Positions 26,262 to 35,808 of a stretch of 64,000 nt of DNA are shown here, piece after piece (position 1 is the stretch's first letter; the number at the start of each line of letters is the position of its first letter). Under the pieces are notes generated by a model. That model ran no database searches and was not told the DNA's origin. It worked only from the letters and a program-made list of their open reading frames with translations. This DNA is from an uncultured Pelagibacteraceae bacterium (GTDB taxonomy: Bacteria > Pseudomonadota > Alphaproteobacteria > Pelagibacterales > Pelagibacteraceae): NCBI GenBank assembly GCA_902583645.1, contig CACHWQ010000003.1, forward strand, positions 21,441 through 85,440. The letters are read 5' to 3'. A program made the translations under genes and the position numbers.

Positions 26262-28194
26262 TTATGTACTTTTCCACTTGTTCTGATGATTTAAGTTTTT
26301 CTGAACAAGTTTGATTTTTACAAATTAAAATAAAACTTTCATTACTTTCTTTGTGAATGAAGGTTGCCTTCTCGAAATATTTTTTAAGTAATTTATTTTT
26401 TATTAATTCAAAATTCTTGTCTTTTCCAAAAAAAGTAAATGTTATGTTATCATTACAAATATCTAAAATTTTAATATAACTAAACATTTGTGAGTAAGCA
26501 TTGTTAATTGAAGAGTGATATGATTTTTTAAGAATATCAATTTTATCTTTCCATGATGTTTCCTCTGTAATATTAAATAGTTTATTACAAATTAATAAAA
26601 ATATACTATTTCCGTTTTGAATGTTGTTATCTACAAGATCAATTGGCTCAACAAATAAATCATTTGATTTTTTTATATTTTTTTGTAAGACCTGATTTTC
26701 CTCGTTATAAAAAAGCTCCCAAGCTTTTTCTAATAACACACAACATTGATCTAATGATTTTTTATCATTTGTAATTTCGTAAACACTTACTAATAGTTGG
26801 CAGAAATAAACATAATCCTCTAAGAATACGTCTATTTCTTCTCTTTTTTTGTCATAACAGTGAAACAAGTTATCTTTCAAAAGATTTTTAAGTTTACTGA
26901 AGTAACTCATACCTTTTTTAAAAATCTCTTTATCTTCCAAGATGATTGAGGATTGTAAAATAGTGTATATCCAATAACTGTTCAAATCTGTTTGAGTTTT
27001 GTTATCAAAAAGCGGTTTTACTCTTTTAGATCTCTCTTCTAAAAGTTTATTCTTGATCTTATTAATAGCATCTAATTCATTGTCATTGAGTTTGTTTACT
27101 GATCTTTCAACCAGAATATTATACCCCTCGAAATTGCCAGTTTCAGATATTTCATATTTCTTATTAAATAACTCAAATTTTTCTTTTAAAATATTTTTCA
27201 AGTCTTGGTACTTCCATGTATAATATTTGCCTTCAACACCCTCACTGTCAGCATCGTATGCTGACCCTAATAAATTGTCTTTGTTATTGAATTCTTGATG
27301 GATGAAATTAATACTTTGGACTAATTTAGATTTAAAATATTTATTTTTAGTATTTTCAACATAAAAATTCAAAAGCCTTATAAATAAAATATTATCATAA
27401 AGCATCTTTTCAAAGTGGGGAATTACCCATTTATCATCAACAGTATATCTCGATATACCACCTCCCAATTGATCGTAAATTCCTTTAGAACATATATTTT
27501 TTAGAAGTTTCTGAGTTACTTCTTTAAATTTTTCATTTTTATTTTTTAAATAAAAATAAAATATTGTATCGAAGACGTAAAACTGAGGAAATTTAGGCGC
27601 ACCTTGAAATCCACCATTATCATTATCCATATATTGTAAAATTTTTTCTGCATAGGGTTCTAGATCTTGATTAAGAACAGCATTTTTAGAATTAATTTCA
27701 TTAAAAACCATCCTCATTTGTTCGACTTGAGAAATAATTTTTTCTCTATTTTCCTCGTAAACTTTCGAAACATTTTCTAAAACTTTGGTAAAACTTGGTC
27801 TACCGTGCATATCTTTTGGAGGGAAATAAGTGCCTCCAGTGAAAGGTACCGCGTTCTCATCTAAAAACATAGATAAAGGCCAACCGCCTTGAGTGCCCGT
27901 AAGTATACCTAAACTTCTTTGAAATATATAATCTAAGTCAGGTCTTTCTTCTCTATCAACTTTAATATTTATAAATTTATCATTTAGTATTTTGGCTGTG
28001 ACTTCATTCTCAAAACTTTCATGTGCCATTACATGGCACCAGTGGCAACTTGCATACCCAACACTTAGAAATATTGGTTTCTTTTTATCTTTGGCTAACT
28101 TAAGTGTTTCCTTATTCCACGGCTTCCAATTGACTGGATTATTTTCGTGTTGCTTTAGGTAAGGACTTTTTTCGTTTTTAAGTTGATTAACCAA
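26245..28194 (-). CDS. DUF255 thioredoxin-like domain protein (YyaL/SPATA20 family)
   Basis: 649 residues. The N-terminal thioredoxin-like domain carries SVGYASCHWCHVMAHESF, the CxxC motif, and FINIKVDREERPDLD. After that come GTQGGWPLSMFL and the long alpha/alpha-barrel region with ISRYTVDDKWVIPHFEKMLYDN and LLGSAYDADSEGVEGKYYTW. The family is widespread and its cellular role is poorly defined. The start is TTG; an in-frame stop lies two codons upstream and no ATG is available. 9 nt downstream of the HD-domain gene. Confidence 0.9.
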   Translation of the reverse strand: MVNQLKNEKSPYLKQHENNPVNWKPWNKETLKLAKDKKKPIFLSVGYASCHWCHVMAHESFENEVTAKILNDKFINIKVDREERPDLDYIFQRSLGILTGTQGGWPLSMFLDENAVPFTGGTYFPPKDMHGRPSFTKVLENVSKVYEENREKIISQVEQMRMVFNEINSKNAVLNQDLEPYAEKILQYMDNDNGGFQGAPKFPQFYVFDTIFYFYLKNKNEKFKEVTQKLLKNICSKGIYDQLGGGISRYTVDDKWVIPHFEKMLYDNILFIRLLNFYVENTKNKYFKSKLVQSINFIHQEFNNKDNLLGSAYDADSEGVEGKYYTWKYQDLKNILKEKFELFNKKYEISETGNFEGYNILVERSVNKLNDNELDAINKIKNKLLEERSKRVKPLFDNKTQTDLNSYWIYTILQSSIILEDKEIFKKGMSYFSKLKNLLKDNLFHCYDKKREEIDVFLEDYVYFCQLLVSVYEITNDKKSLDQCCVLLEKAWELFYNEENQVLQKNIKKSNDLFVEPIDLVDNNIQNGNSIFLLICNKLFNITEETSWKDKIDILKKSYHSSINNAYSQMFSYIKILDICNDNITFTFFGKDKNFELIKNKLLKKYFEKATFIHKESNESFILICKNQTCSEKLKSSEQVEKYINATSI

Positions 28195-28203
28195 TGCTTA
28201 ATC

Positions 28204-28761
28204 CTAAGAATGACTATAAGGCTTTCTAGAAAAAATTCTTTTTACCATTGGTTCAAATTCACTTAGTGGTAAAGATTTATAATTTGGATCAAATGATGCT
28301 TGGTCATATCTCTCACAAAAATCAATACAAGCTTGATAATATTTATGATCTTTATATTTATCTCTTTTATTTTTATCTCCTCCAAAGTGATGAGCGTAAT
28401 AGTAAGTTTGAAATTCACCATGCTTTTCGATAATCCAATGAGTTTTTTCAGACACATAAGGTTTAAGCACTGAAGCGGCATATTCCGAATGGTTCATAGG
28501 AGCAAACTCATCTCCTATATCATGAAGCAAAGTGGCAACAATCATCTCTTCGCTTTCACCTGCTTTTAGAGCTCTTGTAGCACTTTGCAATGAGTGTTCT
28601 AGCCTTGAGATTTTATAACCATCTAAAGTACCAGTTAATCTCGACATAAATTTTAAAATTCTTTCAGCAGTTTTGCTAGCGTAATCTTTTTCATGTTTAT
28701 CTAATAAAAGATAATCATCTTTCGTTCCTTTTTTCATCTCAGTGAAACTAACTTTTTTCAT
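28204..28761 (-). CDS. HD-domain protein resembling PhnZ/MIOX-type diiron oxygenases
   Basis: 185 residues. The metal-ligand series is His56 (RLEHSLQSA), His80-Asp81 (LLHDIGDEF), His91 (NHSEYAASVL), His114 (IIEKHGEFQ) and Asp153 (ERYDQASFDP), the six-ligand arrangement seen in the mixed-valence diiron oxygenases PhnZ, TmpB and myo-inositol oxygenase, as well as in some HD phosphohydrolases. LEHSLQ is strikingly close to what I recall of PhnZ. Thus it may cleave an organophosphonate or similar compound oxidatively, or be a phosphohydrolase. No phnY-like partner is in the window. It overlaps the purF stop by 1 nt (TAATG). Confidence 0.8.
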   Translation of the reverse strand: MKKVSFTEMKKGTKDDYLLLDKHEKDYASKTAERILKFMSRLTGTLDGYKISRLEHSLQSATRALKAGESEEMIVATLLHDIGDEFAPMNHSEYAASVLKPYVSEKTHWIIEKHGEFQTYYYAHHFGGDKNKRDKYKDHKYYQACIDFCERYDQASFDPNYKSLPLSEFEPMVKRIFSRKPYSHS

Positions 28762-30224
28762 TAATTATTAGATCCTGTACTCAGTAAAGATAATTGAGTA
28801 ACTTTATCTTCACCCAATTCGTCAATTATTTTTATAGGATAATCACCTGTAAAATAATGATCAGTTAATTGGGGGTAGTTATTATTTCTTTCGTTAAATC
28901 CCATCGCTTTATACAGTCCGTTTATACTTAAGAATTTTAATGATTTTGCAGAAATTATGTCTCTTATTTCATCAACTGTTTTATTTGCTGCCAGCAGCTC
29001 TTTTTTGGTTGGCATATCAACTCCATAAAAATCTGGGAACTTTATTTCTGGACTTGCTATTCTTAGATGAACTTCTTTTGCTCCTGCATCATATAACATT
29101 TTTACAATTTTTGATGATGTTGTACCCCTTACAAGAGAGTCATCTACTAGTATGATTTTTTTATTTTTAATTACAGATTGATTTGCATTAAGTTTAAGTT
29201 TAACTCCAAGACTTCGAATCTTTTGGGATGGTTCTATAAAAGTTCTTCCAACATAGTGATTTCTAATTAGACCTAAATCAAAACTTATTTTTTTTTGTTG
29301 TGCATAACCAAGTGCTGCTGCATTTCCAGAATCTGGAACAGGTACAACTAAATCTGCTTCAATTTTTTCCTCTTTTGATAATTCTGCTCCAAAATTTTTT
29401 CTATATTCATAAGCGGTCTTTCCATTTAAAATACTATCTGGTCTAGAAAAATATATATATTCGAAAACACAAGGTCTTATTTTTTTTTCAGGAAAAGGAT
29501 TAATACTTTCCAACTTACCGTTTTCTATACACACAATCTCACCATTTTTTACATCTCTTAAGTATTTTGCTCCTATAATATCTAAAGCACACGTTTCAGA
29601 AGCCAATACATAGGAATTTTTTAATTTACCAATTACCAAGGGTCTTATGCCAAAAGGATCTCTTGCTCCTATTAAAATATTTTGTGTTAATACAACCAAT
29701 GCATAACCTCCTTGTATTTGAAACAAGGCATCAATTACTCTATCAACTGTCTTTGATCTTTTTGATCTGGCGATAAGTTTAACAATAGTCTCAGTGTCAG
29801 AAGTAGTATAAAAGATTGAACCTTCTTCCACCATTTTTGTTCTTAATTTAATTGCATTTGTAAGATTGCCATTGTGTGAGACGCCTATGCCACCTGCGTT
29901 GGTGTCCGCAAAAAAAGGTTGTATATTTCTTAATGTTGTTCCTCCTGTAGTAGAATATCTATTATGACCAATTGCGAACTTTCCTGGCAATGTTCTTATA
30001 ACTTTTTCCTTACTGAAGTTATCCCCAACCAAACCAAATCTTTTTTCTGAATGGTATTTATTTCCATCAAAGGACACTATTCCACATCCTTCTTGACCTC
30101 TGTGTTGTAGTGCATGCAATCCTAAAGCAGTAAGTGTTGATGCGTCTGAATTATCACTAATTCCAAAAACAGCACATTCTTCTTTTAATTTGGGATTATA
30201 TATCCGAAACTTTCTCTTTTGCAT
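28761..30224 (-). CDS. purF: amidophosphoribosyltransferase
   Basis: 487 residues. First step of purine synthesis: PRPP plus glutamine gives phosphoribosylamine. The catalytic N-terminal Cys (Cys17 here, EECAVFGISDN) is exposed by removal of a short propeptide. Other marks: GLHALQHRGQEGCG, GHNRYSTTGG, and the PRPP loop IILVDDSLVRGTTS. The segment KFPDFYGVDMPT resembles the non-Fe-S E. coli type rather than the Fe-S Bacillus type. ATG 30224 or 30230 is the likely start; both overlap cvpA. cvpA-purF is a conserved pair. Confidence 0.95.
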   Translation of the reverse strand: MQKRKFRIYNPKLKEECAVFGISDNSDASTLTALGLHALQHRGQEGCGIVSFDGNKYHSEKRFGLVGDNFSKEKVIRTLPGKFAIGHNRYSTTGGTTLRNIQPFFADTNAGGIGVSHNGNLTNAIKLRTKMVEEGSIFYTTSDTETIVKLIARSKRSKTVDRVIDALFQIQGGYALVVLTQNILIGARDPFGIRPLVIGKLKNSYVLASETCALDIIGAKYLRDVKNGEIVCIENGKLESINPFPEKKIRPCVFEYIYFSRPDSILNGKTAYEYRKNFGAELSKEEKIEADLVVPVPDSGNAAALGYAQQKKISFDLGLIRNHYVGRTFIEPSQKIRSLGVKLKLNANQSVIKNKKIILVDDSLVRGTTSSKIVKMLYDAGAKEVHLRIASPEIKFPDFYGVDMPTKKELLAANKTVDEIRDIISAKSLKFLSINGLYKAMGFNERNNNYPQLTDHYFTGDYPIKIIDELGEDKVTQLSLLSTGSNN

Positions 30225-30738
30225 CTTCATATTCTTTTTTGCTTGGAAATTCTTTAATAAGATAATTACTACCTTTTTCAACATAAGAAAAGGTAAATGA
30301 TTTCCTTTTATCTATGGGCCATTTGTCATAATTATACACGATATGAACCGCAGCAAATATACAAACTGACACAACATACGCTTTCACGAATCCGAATAGA
30401 AAACCAAAAAAAACATCTATTTTTCCCATACCTGTATACTTAACAGTTCTTTTAATACCTTTGTTAACTAAAAGAATTGTAAACATAATTATAACAAATA
30501 TTGATACACCCAAAAGAATGTCTAATACATACTCATTATCAATAATATCTTTTACAAAAGGTTTTATCTTTGGAAATGCTATTAATGTTAAAATATAGGC
30601 CAAAAGCCATCTTAAGGCTGATAGTAAACTTAATACAAAACCTTTAATAGAACATCGAATTAAATAAAGAATTGTGATGGTGATATAAATTAAATCAAAA
30701 AATGATATTTGATTGAAAATATTTTTAATAACATCCAT
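30196..30738 (-). CDS. cvpA: CvpA-family inner membrane protein
   Basis: 180 residues, four membrane helices. Family segments FDLIYITITILYLIRCSIKGFVLSLLSALRWLLAYI and KIDVFFGFLFGFVKAYVVSVC are recognisable. CvpA is needed for colicin V production in E. coli and is generally linked to purF and envelope stress tolerance. Its 3' end overlaps purF by about 30 nt, and it begins 8 nt after the MMPL transporter. Confidence 0.88.
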   Translation of the reverse strand: MDVIKNIFNQISFFDLIYITITILYLIRCSIKGFVLSLLSALRWLLAYILTLIAFPKIKPFVKDIIDNEYVLDILLGVSIFVIIMFTILLVNKGIKRTVKYTGMGKIDVFFGFLFGFVKAYVVSVCIFAAVHIVYNYDKWPIDKRKSFTFSYVEKGSNYLIKEFPSKKEYEDAKEKVSDI

Positions 30739-30746
30739 TAAATAAA

Positions 30747-33131
30747 TTATTTATTTTCAAATGGTTTTGTAACTAAAATAAGCGATGGTAATAGCGTAAG
30801 AACTGAAATCATGGCTAAAAGCATTGCTATTCCAGTAAATATACCAAAATAGATTGTTGGAATAAAATTTGAAAATACTAATATTGAAAAACCAAAAACA
30901 ATAGTTATTGAAGTATTCAAAATTGCTACACCCACTGTAGAATGACACAACTTTATTGTTTTTTTATAATCTTTTAATTCACTATATTCTTCTTTAAACC
31001 TGTATATATAGTGAATACTATTATCTACAGCTATACCAATAGTTATGGCTGCAATTGTAATAGTCATCATATCTAGTGGTATCCCCATAATTCCAATAAT
31101 ACCTAAAATAAAAAAAGCAGCTATAAAGTTTGGAACAACACCTAGAATAGAAATTTTTAAATTTCTAAATAAAATTAGAAACATTGCAAAAATTCCAATC
31201 ATGACAAAACCTAGTGTTAAAATTTGCGATTTAAATAAACTTTGAAGTAAATTATTAAAAAGTATTAATACACCAGCTAATTTAAATTCTTCCTCTTTTA
31301 AATTTAGCTTATTTTGTAAGTCAAAATTTATCTTTTTTATTAAGTCATTTCGTCTTAAATCTGGTAGCGAGTCCTTAACTCTTAAGCTTATTCTTGCTTC
31401 ATTGTCTTTAATAGAAATGTAGGGATCGATAATCTCTTTTTTAATAGTTTCAGGAATTTTGGTATATAAAACACCCATTTCGAGTGTTCCCAAAGGTTGA
31501 TTATTATTTAATTGTGTAGCAACTTCTATAATAGATGCAAATGATAAAACTTTACCTACAGCAGGAAGGCTATTCAGATAATCATGAATTTTATCGATTT
31601 TATCAATTTTATCCTTTGTGAACCAATACTTCTCCGTTTCTTGATCTTCTTCTTCACCCCAATCTTCAAAATCATCTTCTTCATCATTAATTAATTTTTC
31701 TGTTTCACCAAATTTCACTATTACATCTAAAGGAGTTGTGCCACCCAGCTTATCGTCAATTAATTTCATTCCTTTGTAAATTTCAGTTTTTTTATTAAAG
31801 TAATTAATAAAACTATTTTCAACTTCTAATCTTGATATACCAAAAAGACTTAAAAAGATTATTACAATTGTTGTTGAAAAAATTAATGTTTTTTTATTTA
31901 TTGCCATGTCTCCTAAGATTGAGGTTAACTTTGAGTCTTTAGGATCTTTAATTTCAATATTTTTGATAGATACAAAAGATAATAGCGTTGGTAAAAGAGT
32001 AAATGTAATTAAAAATGAAGTAACAAGGCCTAGAGTCATCATCCAACCAAAGTCAATAATTGGCTTTATTTCACTGAAGACTAAAGAAAGAAAAGCGCAA
32101 ATGGTAGTTAATACTGTATAAAGTATTGGCCAAAACATTTTATTAGTAGTTTTTTTTAGAATTTCAAAATTATTAGAACTAGGAAATTTTTTTCTAAGTT
32201 GAAGAAATCTTGTGCTCATATGAATATTCATAGCCATAGTTAAAATTAACATAAGAGCAATAAAGTTTGATGAGATTACTGTTACTTTCCAATTCAGCAA
32301 ACCGAGTAAGCCTGTCATTATAACAACCGAGAAAAAACAACTGCTTATTGGCACAATTATCCAAATAAGTTTTCTAAACACGAACCATAATGTTGCAACT
32401 ATGAACAAGAGTACACCGACACCAAATACCACAATATCATTTTTAATAAATGTCATCATGTCATCAGCAATCATTGGTATGCCACCTAAAAAAATATTTG
32501 CATCTTGTTTATAATTTTTAATTATCTCTCTAATTTCAATAATATTTTGGTGATTTTGTTTTTTGAGTTTTTCTTTATAATCCTCTATAGCTTTTTTATC
32601 TTTTAATTTACTTAATGTTCCATCTTTCTTTATATTAACAATGATCCCAGTTGTTTTTCCATCTTCACTAATTACAAAGTTTCTAAAAACAGGACTATTT
32701 AAAATTTCTTTAAAACCTCTATCTTTATCAACTTCATCATCTTTTAATGTAACGAAATTATTTAACCTATCTTTTAATGGTTTATCTGAGTTATTTAACA
32801 AAGGGACATCTAGAACAGTAATTACGCTATGAACCCAATCTAAACTTTGTAACTTAAATTTTAAACTAAGTAGATTATTTATAGAACTATTATTTGTAAG
32901 AGGTTCTTTTGGAGTATAAGTTAAAACCAAAAAATCTTTAGCTCCATATCTTTCAGTTACTTCTTTTAAATATTCTAAATCTGGATCTCCTTCAATTAAC
33001 AATGTGTCTGACGAGGCATCTAATTTGAATTCTTTTGAAAAATATCCAAAACTAATTAGTGTTATTATAAGTAATAAAAATATAGATTTTGGATTACTTA
33101 AAATATTTTTTTCATATAACTTTGATAACAT
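30747..33131 (-). CDS. RND/MMPL-family exporter (sterol-sensing-domain-like permease)
   Basis: 794 residues. Two halves, each a large periplasmic loop followed by a cluster of five or six membrane helices, as in MMPL/HpnN-like lipid exporters (COG1033). Conserved segments: a periplasmic loop after the first helix beginning KLDASSDTLLIEGDPDLEYL, and ITIAAITIGIAVDNSIHYIYRFKEEY in the second half (Asp and Asn in the membrane are proton-relay candidates). Probable cargo is a lipid or hydrophobic compound; no partner periplasmic adaptor is nearby. It sits between dnaB and cvpA, where many alphaproteobacteria have alr and radA. Confidence 0.85.
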   Translation of the reverse strand: MLSKLYEKNILSNPKSIFLLLIITLISFGYFSKEFKLDASSDTLLIEGDPDLEYLKEVTERYGAKDFLVLTYTPKEPLTNNSSINNLLSLKFKLQSLDWVHSVITVLDVPLLNNSDKPLKDRLNNFVTLKDDEVDKDRGFKEILNSPVFRNFVISEDGKTTGIIVNIKKDGTLSKLKDKKAIEDYKEKLKKQNHQNIIEIREIIKNYKQDANIFLGGIPMIADDMMTFIKNDIVVFGVGVLLFIVATLWFVFRKLIWIIVPISSCFFSVVIMTGLLGLLNWKVTVISSNFIALMLILTMAMNIHMSTRFLQLRKKFPSSNNFEILKKTTNKMFWPILYTVLTTICAFLSLVFSEIKPIIDFGWMMTLGLVTSFLITFTLLPTLLSFVSIKNIEIKDPKDSKLTSILGDMAINKKTLIFSTTIVIIFLSLFGISRLEVENSFINYFNKKTEIYKGMKLIDDKLGGTTPLDVIVKFGETEKLINDEEDDFEDWGEEEDQETEKYWFTKDKIDKIDKIHDYLNSLPAVGKVLSFASIIEVATQLNNNQPLGTLEMGVLYTKIPETIKKEIIDPYISIKDNEARISLRVKDSLPDLRRNDLIKKINFDLQNKLNLKEEEFKLAGVLILFNNLLQSLFKSQILTLGFVMIGIFAMFLILFRNLKISILGVVPNFIAAFFILGIIGIMGIPLDMMTITIAAITIGIAVDNSIHYIYRFKEEYSELKDYKKTIKLCHSTVGVAILNTSITIVFGFSILVFSNFIPTIYFGIFTGIAMLLAMISVLTLLPSLILVTKPFENK

Positions 33132-33154
33132 CTATAAGTTATATATATTTTAAT

Positions 33155-34570
33155 TTAACTAATTTGAGTATCTCTAAATTTGGTAAACATTGCCTCAAAT
33201 TCTAAGGATACACTGCCTGTAGGGCCGTGTCTCTGTTTACTAATCATAACTTCAGCCAGATTTGTTACCTCATTCATTTTTGCTTGCCATTCCGCATGTT
33301 CTACAGTCGCTGGCCTAGGTTCTTTTCTTTCTAAATAATACGCCTCTCTGTAAACAAACATGACAACATCAGCATCCTGCTCGATTGATCCAGACTCTCT
33401 TAAATCTGAGAGTAAAGGTTTTTTATCATCACGTTGTTCTACAGCCCTTGACAACTGTGATAATGCTAAAACAGGCACTGCAAGTTCTTTAGCTAGGGCT
33501 TTTAATCCTTGGGTAATTTCTGATATTTCTTGAACACGTCCATCCTTTGTATTCACTGCTCTCATTAACTGGATATAATCAACAACAATCAAATCTAATC
33601 CATATATTCTTTTAATCCGTCTTGCTCTGTTACTTAGTGCAGCAATAGTTATTGCTGGTGTTTCATCAATATACAAAGGAAGCTCAGAGACATTTTTAGA
33701 TGTCTCTATAAATTTATCAAATTGATCTTCGGATATTCTTCCTCTTCGAATATCATTAGATGGGATTCTAGATTGTTCTGCTAAAATTCTTGTTGATAAT
33801 TGCTCAGATGACATTTCTAATGAAAAAAAAGCTACTGACGATTTTTTTTGTTTTTCTTGCAACTTGCTAGCTGCATTAAATGCAATATTTGTTGCTAAAG
33901 CAGTTTTACCCATTGATGGACGACCTGCAATTATGATTAAGTCCGATTGATGAAGTCCACCAAGTCTATCATCTATATCTCTCAGACCTGTTGGAACACC
34001 AACAATCCCTTCTTCATTTTTATAAGCATTTGATGCCATCTCAATTGTAAGCTTCATTGCTTCGTCAAATTTTACCAATGAAGAATTGAAAGATCCTTTT
34101 TCTGCTAAATCAAATAACAACTTTTCAGAATTTTCAATTATACTTTGTCCATTCATATTTAAATCATTTAATTTTGCAATATCAATCGTATTTTCAGATA
34201 TTTTAATTAATTCACGTCTAACAAAATTATCATAAATAATTTTTGAATATTCTATAGCTTGTCTTGTTGATGTTGAAAATTTTGTTATTTTAACCAAATA
34301 TTCAGGCACATTAATTTCATCTTTTTCATTTTCAAAATAATTTTTTAGAGTTATTGGATTTGCTAACATACCCTTATAAATTAAACTTTCTATAGCTGAA
34401 AAAATTTTTTGATGCATGGGATCGTAAAAGTTTTTATTTGAAATAATTGTGCTTATTTCATCAAAAATTTCGTTTGTAAGCAGTATAGATCCAATTACAG
34501 ATTGTTCTGCCTCAATATTATTTGGTAATTCTTTAAAATTATTTTTTATTATTGAAAAATTATTCTCCAC
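33155..34570 (-). CDS. dnaB: replicative DNA helicase
   Basis: 471 residues. Unwinds DNA ahead of the replisome. The N-terminal collar domain opens with LPNNIEAEQSVIGSILL; the RecA-like domain has the Walker A IIAGRPSMGKTALATNIA, Walker B LIVVDYIQLM, and SQLSRAVEQR and LRESGSIEQDADVVMF. The start is GTG, 67 nt after rplI. The rpsF-rpsR-rplI-dnaB order is standard. Confidence 0.97.
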   Translation of the reverse strand: MENNFSIIKNNFKELPNNIEAEQSVIGSILLTNEIFDEISTIISNKNFYDPMHQKIFSAIESLIYKGMLANPITLKNYFENEKDEINVPEYLVKITKFSTSTRQAIEYSKIIYDNFVRRELIKISENTIDIAKLNDLNMNGQSIIENSEKLLFDLAEKGSFNSSLVKFDEAMKLTIEMASNAYKNEEGIVGVPTGLRDIDDRLGGLHQSDLIIIAGRPSMGKTALATNIAFNAASKLQEKQKKSSVAFFSLEMSSEQLSTRILAEQSRIPSNDIRRGRISEDQFDKFIETSKNVSELPLYIDETPAITIAALSNRARRIKRIYGLDLIVVDYIQLMRAVNTKDGRVQEISEITQGLKALAKELAVPVLALSQLSRAVEQRDDKKPLLSDLRESGSIEQDADVVMFVYREAYYLERKEPRPATVEHAEWQAKMNEVTNLAEVMISKQRHGPTGSVSLEFEAMFTKFRDTQIS

Positions 34571-34637
34571 ATGATCAATATATTTATTTTGTTGGTTGAA
34601 TAAATAAAAAAAAAATTGTGGGGATAATTATGTATAA

Positions 34638-35096
34638 TTATTGGATATTTTCTTCAGCAACAACGTCTATTTTAATTTGAACTTGCACCTCTGGGTGCAA
34701 ATTGATTTGTGCTTTAAAATTCCCAAGCATCTTTATATCATCTTTAAGTTGTATCAAAGCTGGTTTTATATCAATTTTATCTTCGTTAAATATAATTTTA
34801 GAAATCTCAGTTGGTTTTACTGATCCATAAAGTTCTTTATTCTCAGTGCTTAACTTCTTTATAATATATTGTTTATTCTTGATTTTTTCAAAAATATCTT
34901 TTGCCTGTTTTTTCTTTTCTATATTTTTTTTATTCAGTTCTGATTTAATCTTTTCAACTTCCTGTATATTTTGTTTTGACGCAAATAATGCCTTTTTTTT
35001 TGCAATTAAAAAGTTTCGAGCAAAACCTCTTTTTACATCAATGATTTCACCTATAGAGCCAAGCTTCTGAATTTGTTCTAATAAAATCACTTTCAT
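34638..35096 (-). CDS. rplI: 50S ribosomal protein L9
   Basis: 152 residues. Begins MKVILLEQIQKLGSIGEIIDVKRGFARNFLI, the canonical L9 N-domain that binds 23S rRNA, followed by a long connecting helix and the C-domain. Starts directly after the rpsR stop (TAAATG, no gap). Confidence 0.96.
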   Translation of the reverse strand: MKVILLEQIQKLGSIGEIIDVKRGFARNFLIAKKKALFASKQNIQEVEKIKSELNKKNIEKKKQAKDIFEKIKNKQYIIKKLSTENKELYGSVKPTEISKIIFNEDKIDIKPALIQLKDDIKMLGNFKAQINLHPEVQVQIKIDVVAEENIQ

Positions 35097-35369
35097 TTAA
35101 ATTAGTCCTAAATTTCTAGCTCTTTTAATTGACAGAGACAATTCTCTTTGTTTTTTTTGACTTACGTTTGTAATTCTTGAAGGTAATATTTTTCCATTCT
35201 CGGAAACATATCTTTTTAAAAGTTTTATATTTTTATAATCTACAACAGGAGCACCTTTAATTGATAATGGACATTTTTTTTTAAATTTATATTTGTTTGG
35301 TTGAAAAATACTTAATTTTGCAAAATTACTTTGTGATTTTTTTTTAGTGTTTGATCTTTTTTTATGCAT
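35097..35369 (-). CDS. rpsR: 30S ribosomal protein S18
   Basis: 90 residues. The S18 core is visible: [38 protein letters not shown] followed by [18 protein letters not shown]18 pairs with S6 on the platform of the small subunit. The start codon overlaps the rpsF stop by 1 nt. Confidence 0.96.
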   Translation of the reverse strand: MHKKRSNTKKKSQSNFAKLSIFQPNKYKFKKKCPLSIKGAPVVDYKNIKLLKRYVSENGKILPSRITNVSQKKQRELSLSIKRARNLGLI

Positions 35370-35731
35370 TAATTTAGATCCTTATTTTTACTCATTATCT
35401 TCTCTTCATCTTCTTTTTTTGAGAAATAATTAGTTTCTAAGTCAAATTTTTTCACTTTTACTGTCATATGTCTTAGTAGCTTTTTATCTAAGCTTTCATT
35501 TTTTTCTAAATTTAATATGACCTCTGTTGGCCCCTTTATTTTAAAGTGGATATAATTTCCCTTTTTGTTTTTCTTAATCATATAGGCTAGATTTAATAGT
35601 CCCCAATTTTGGGTTTGGACAATTTCACCGTTATTTTTAGTGATTATATTCGAGTATTTCTCAGTAATTTGTTTTATCTCTGCAGCACTTACATCTTGTC
35701 TTGCTACTATAGTATGTTCGTATAAGTTCAT
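35369..35731 (-). CDS. rpsF: 30S ribosomal protein S6
   Basis: 120 residues: [41 protein letters not shown] and the C-terminal [13 protein letters not shown] region are typical. First gene of the rpsF-rpsR-rplI(-dnaB) operon. The upstream leader is only about 28 nt from the predicted start site, and I do not find the CCG-containing S6:S18 autoregulatory motif known in other bacteria. Confidence 0.96.
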   Translation of the reverse strand: MNLYEHTIVARQDVSAAEIKQITEKYSNIITKNNGEIVQTQNWGLLNLAYMIKKNKKGNYIHFKIKGPTEVILNLEKNESLDKKLLRHMTVKVKKFDLETNYFSKKEDEEKIMSKNKDLN

Positions 35732-35764
35732 ATTTGTTTATTTTGTAAAAGCTGAGGATATACT

Positions 35765-35770
35765 ATTATA
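35765..35770 (-). promoter_or_regulatory. -10 element of the rpsF ribosomal operon
   Basis: Perfect TATAAT on the minus strand, 34-39 nt before the rpsF start, in the 77-nt spacer between rpsF and the divergent fabD. The hexamer 17 nt upstream (TTTTTA) is a weak -35, preceded by T-rich DNA that may act as an UP-type element. Confidence 0.45.
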
Positions 35771-35808
35771 ACTCTTTAATTACAATATAAAAAAAATAAA
35801 ATAAATAG

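Noticed and set aside
34617..34627. DnaA-box-like TTATCCCCACA next to dnaB
   Set aside because: One base longer than the TTATCCACA consensus and isolated; no cluster of boxes or AT-rich unwinding unit distinguishable from background, so not called an origin.
34596..34640. Possible intrinsic terminator between rplI and dnaB
   Set aside because: The stem ATAATTAT/ATAATTAT is A-T only and about 8 nt from the T run; the order rplI-dnaB is a common operon, so termination there is doubtful.
35732..35760. S6:S18 autoregulatory leader before rpsF
   Set aside because: The leader is under 30 nt and shows no CCG bulge or hairpin expected for that element.
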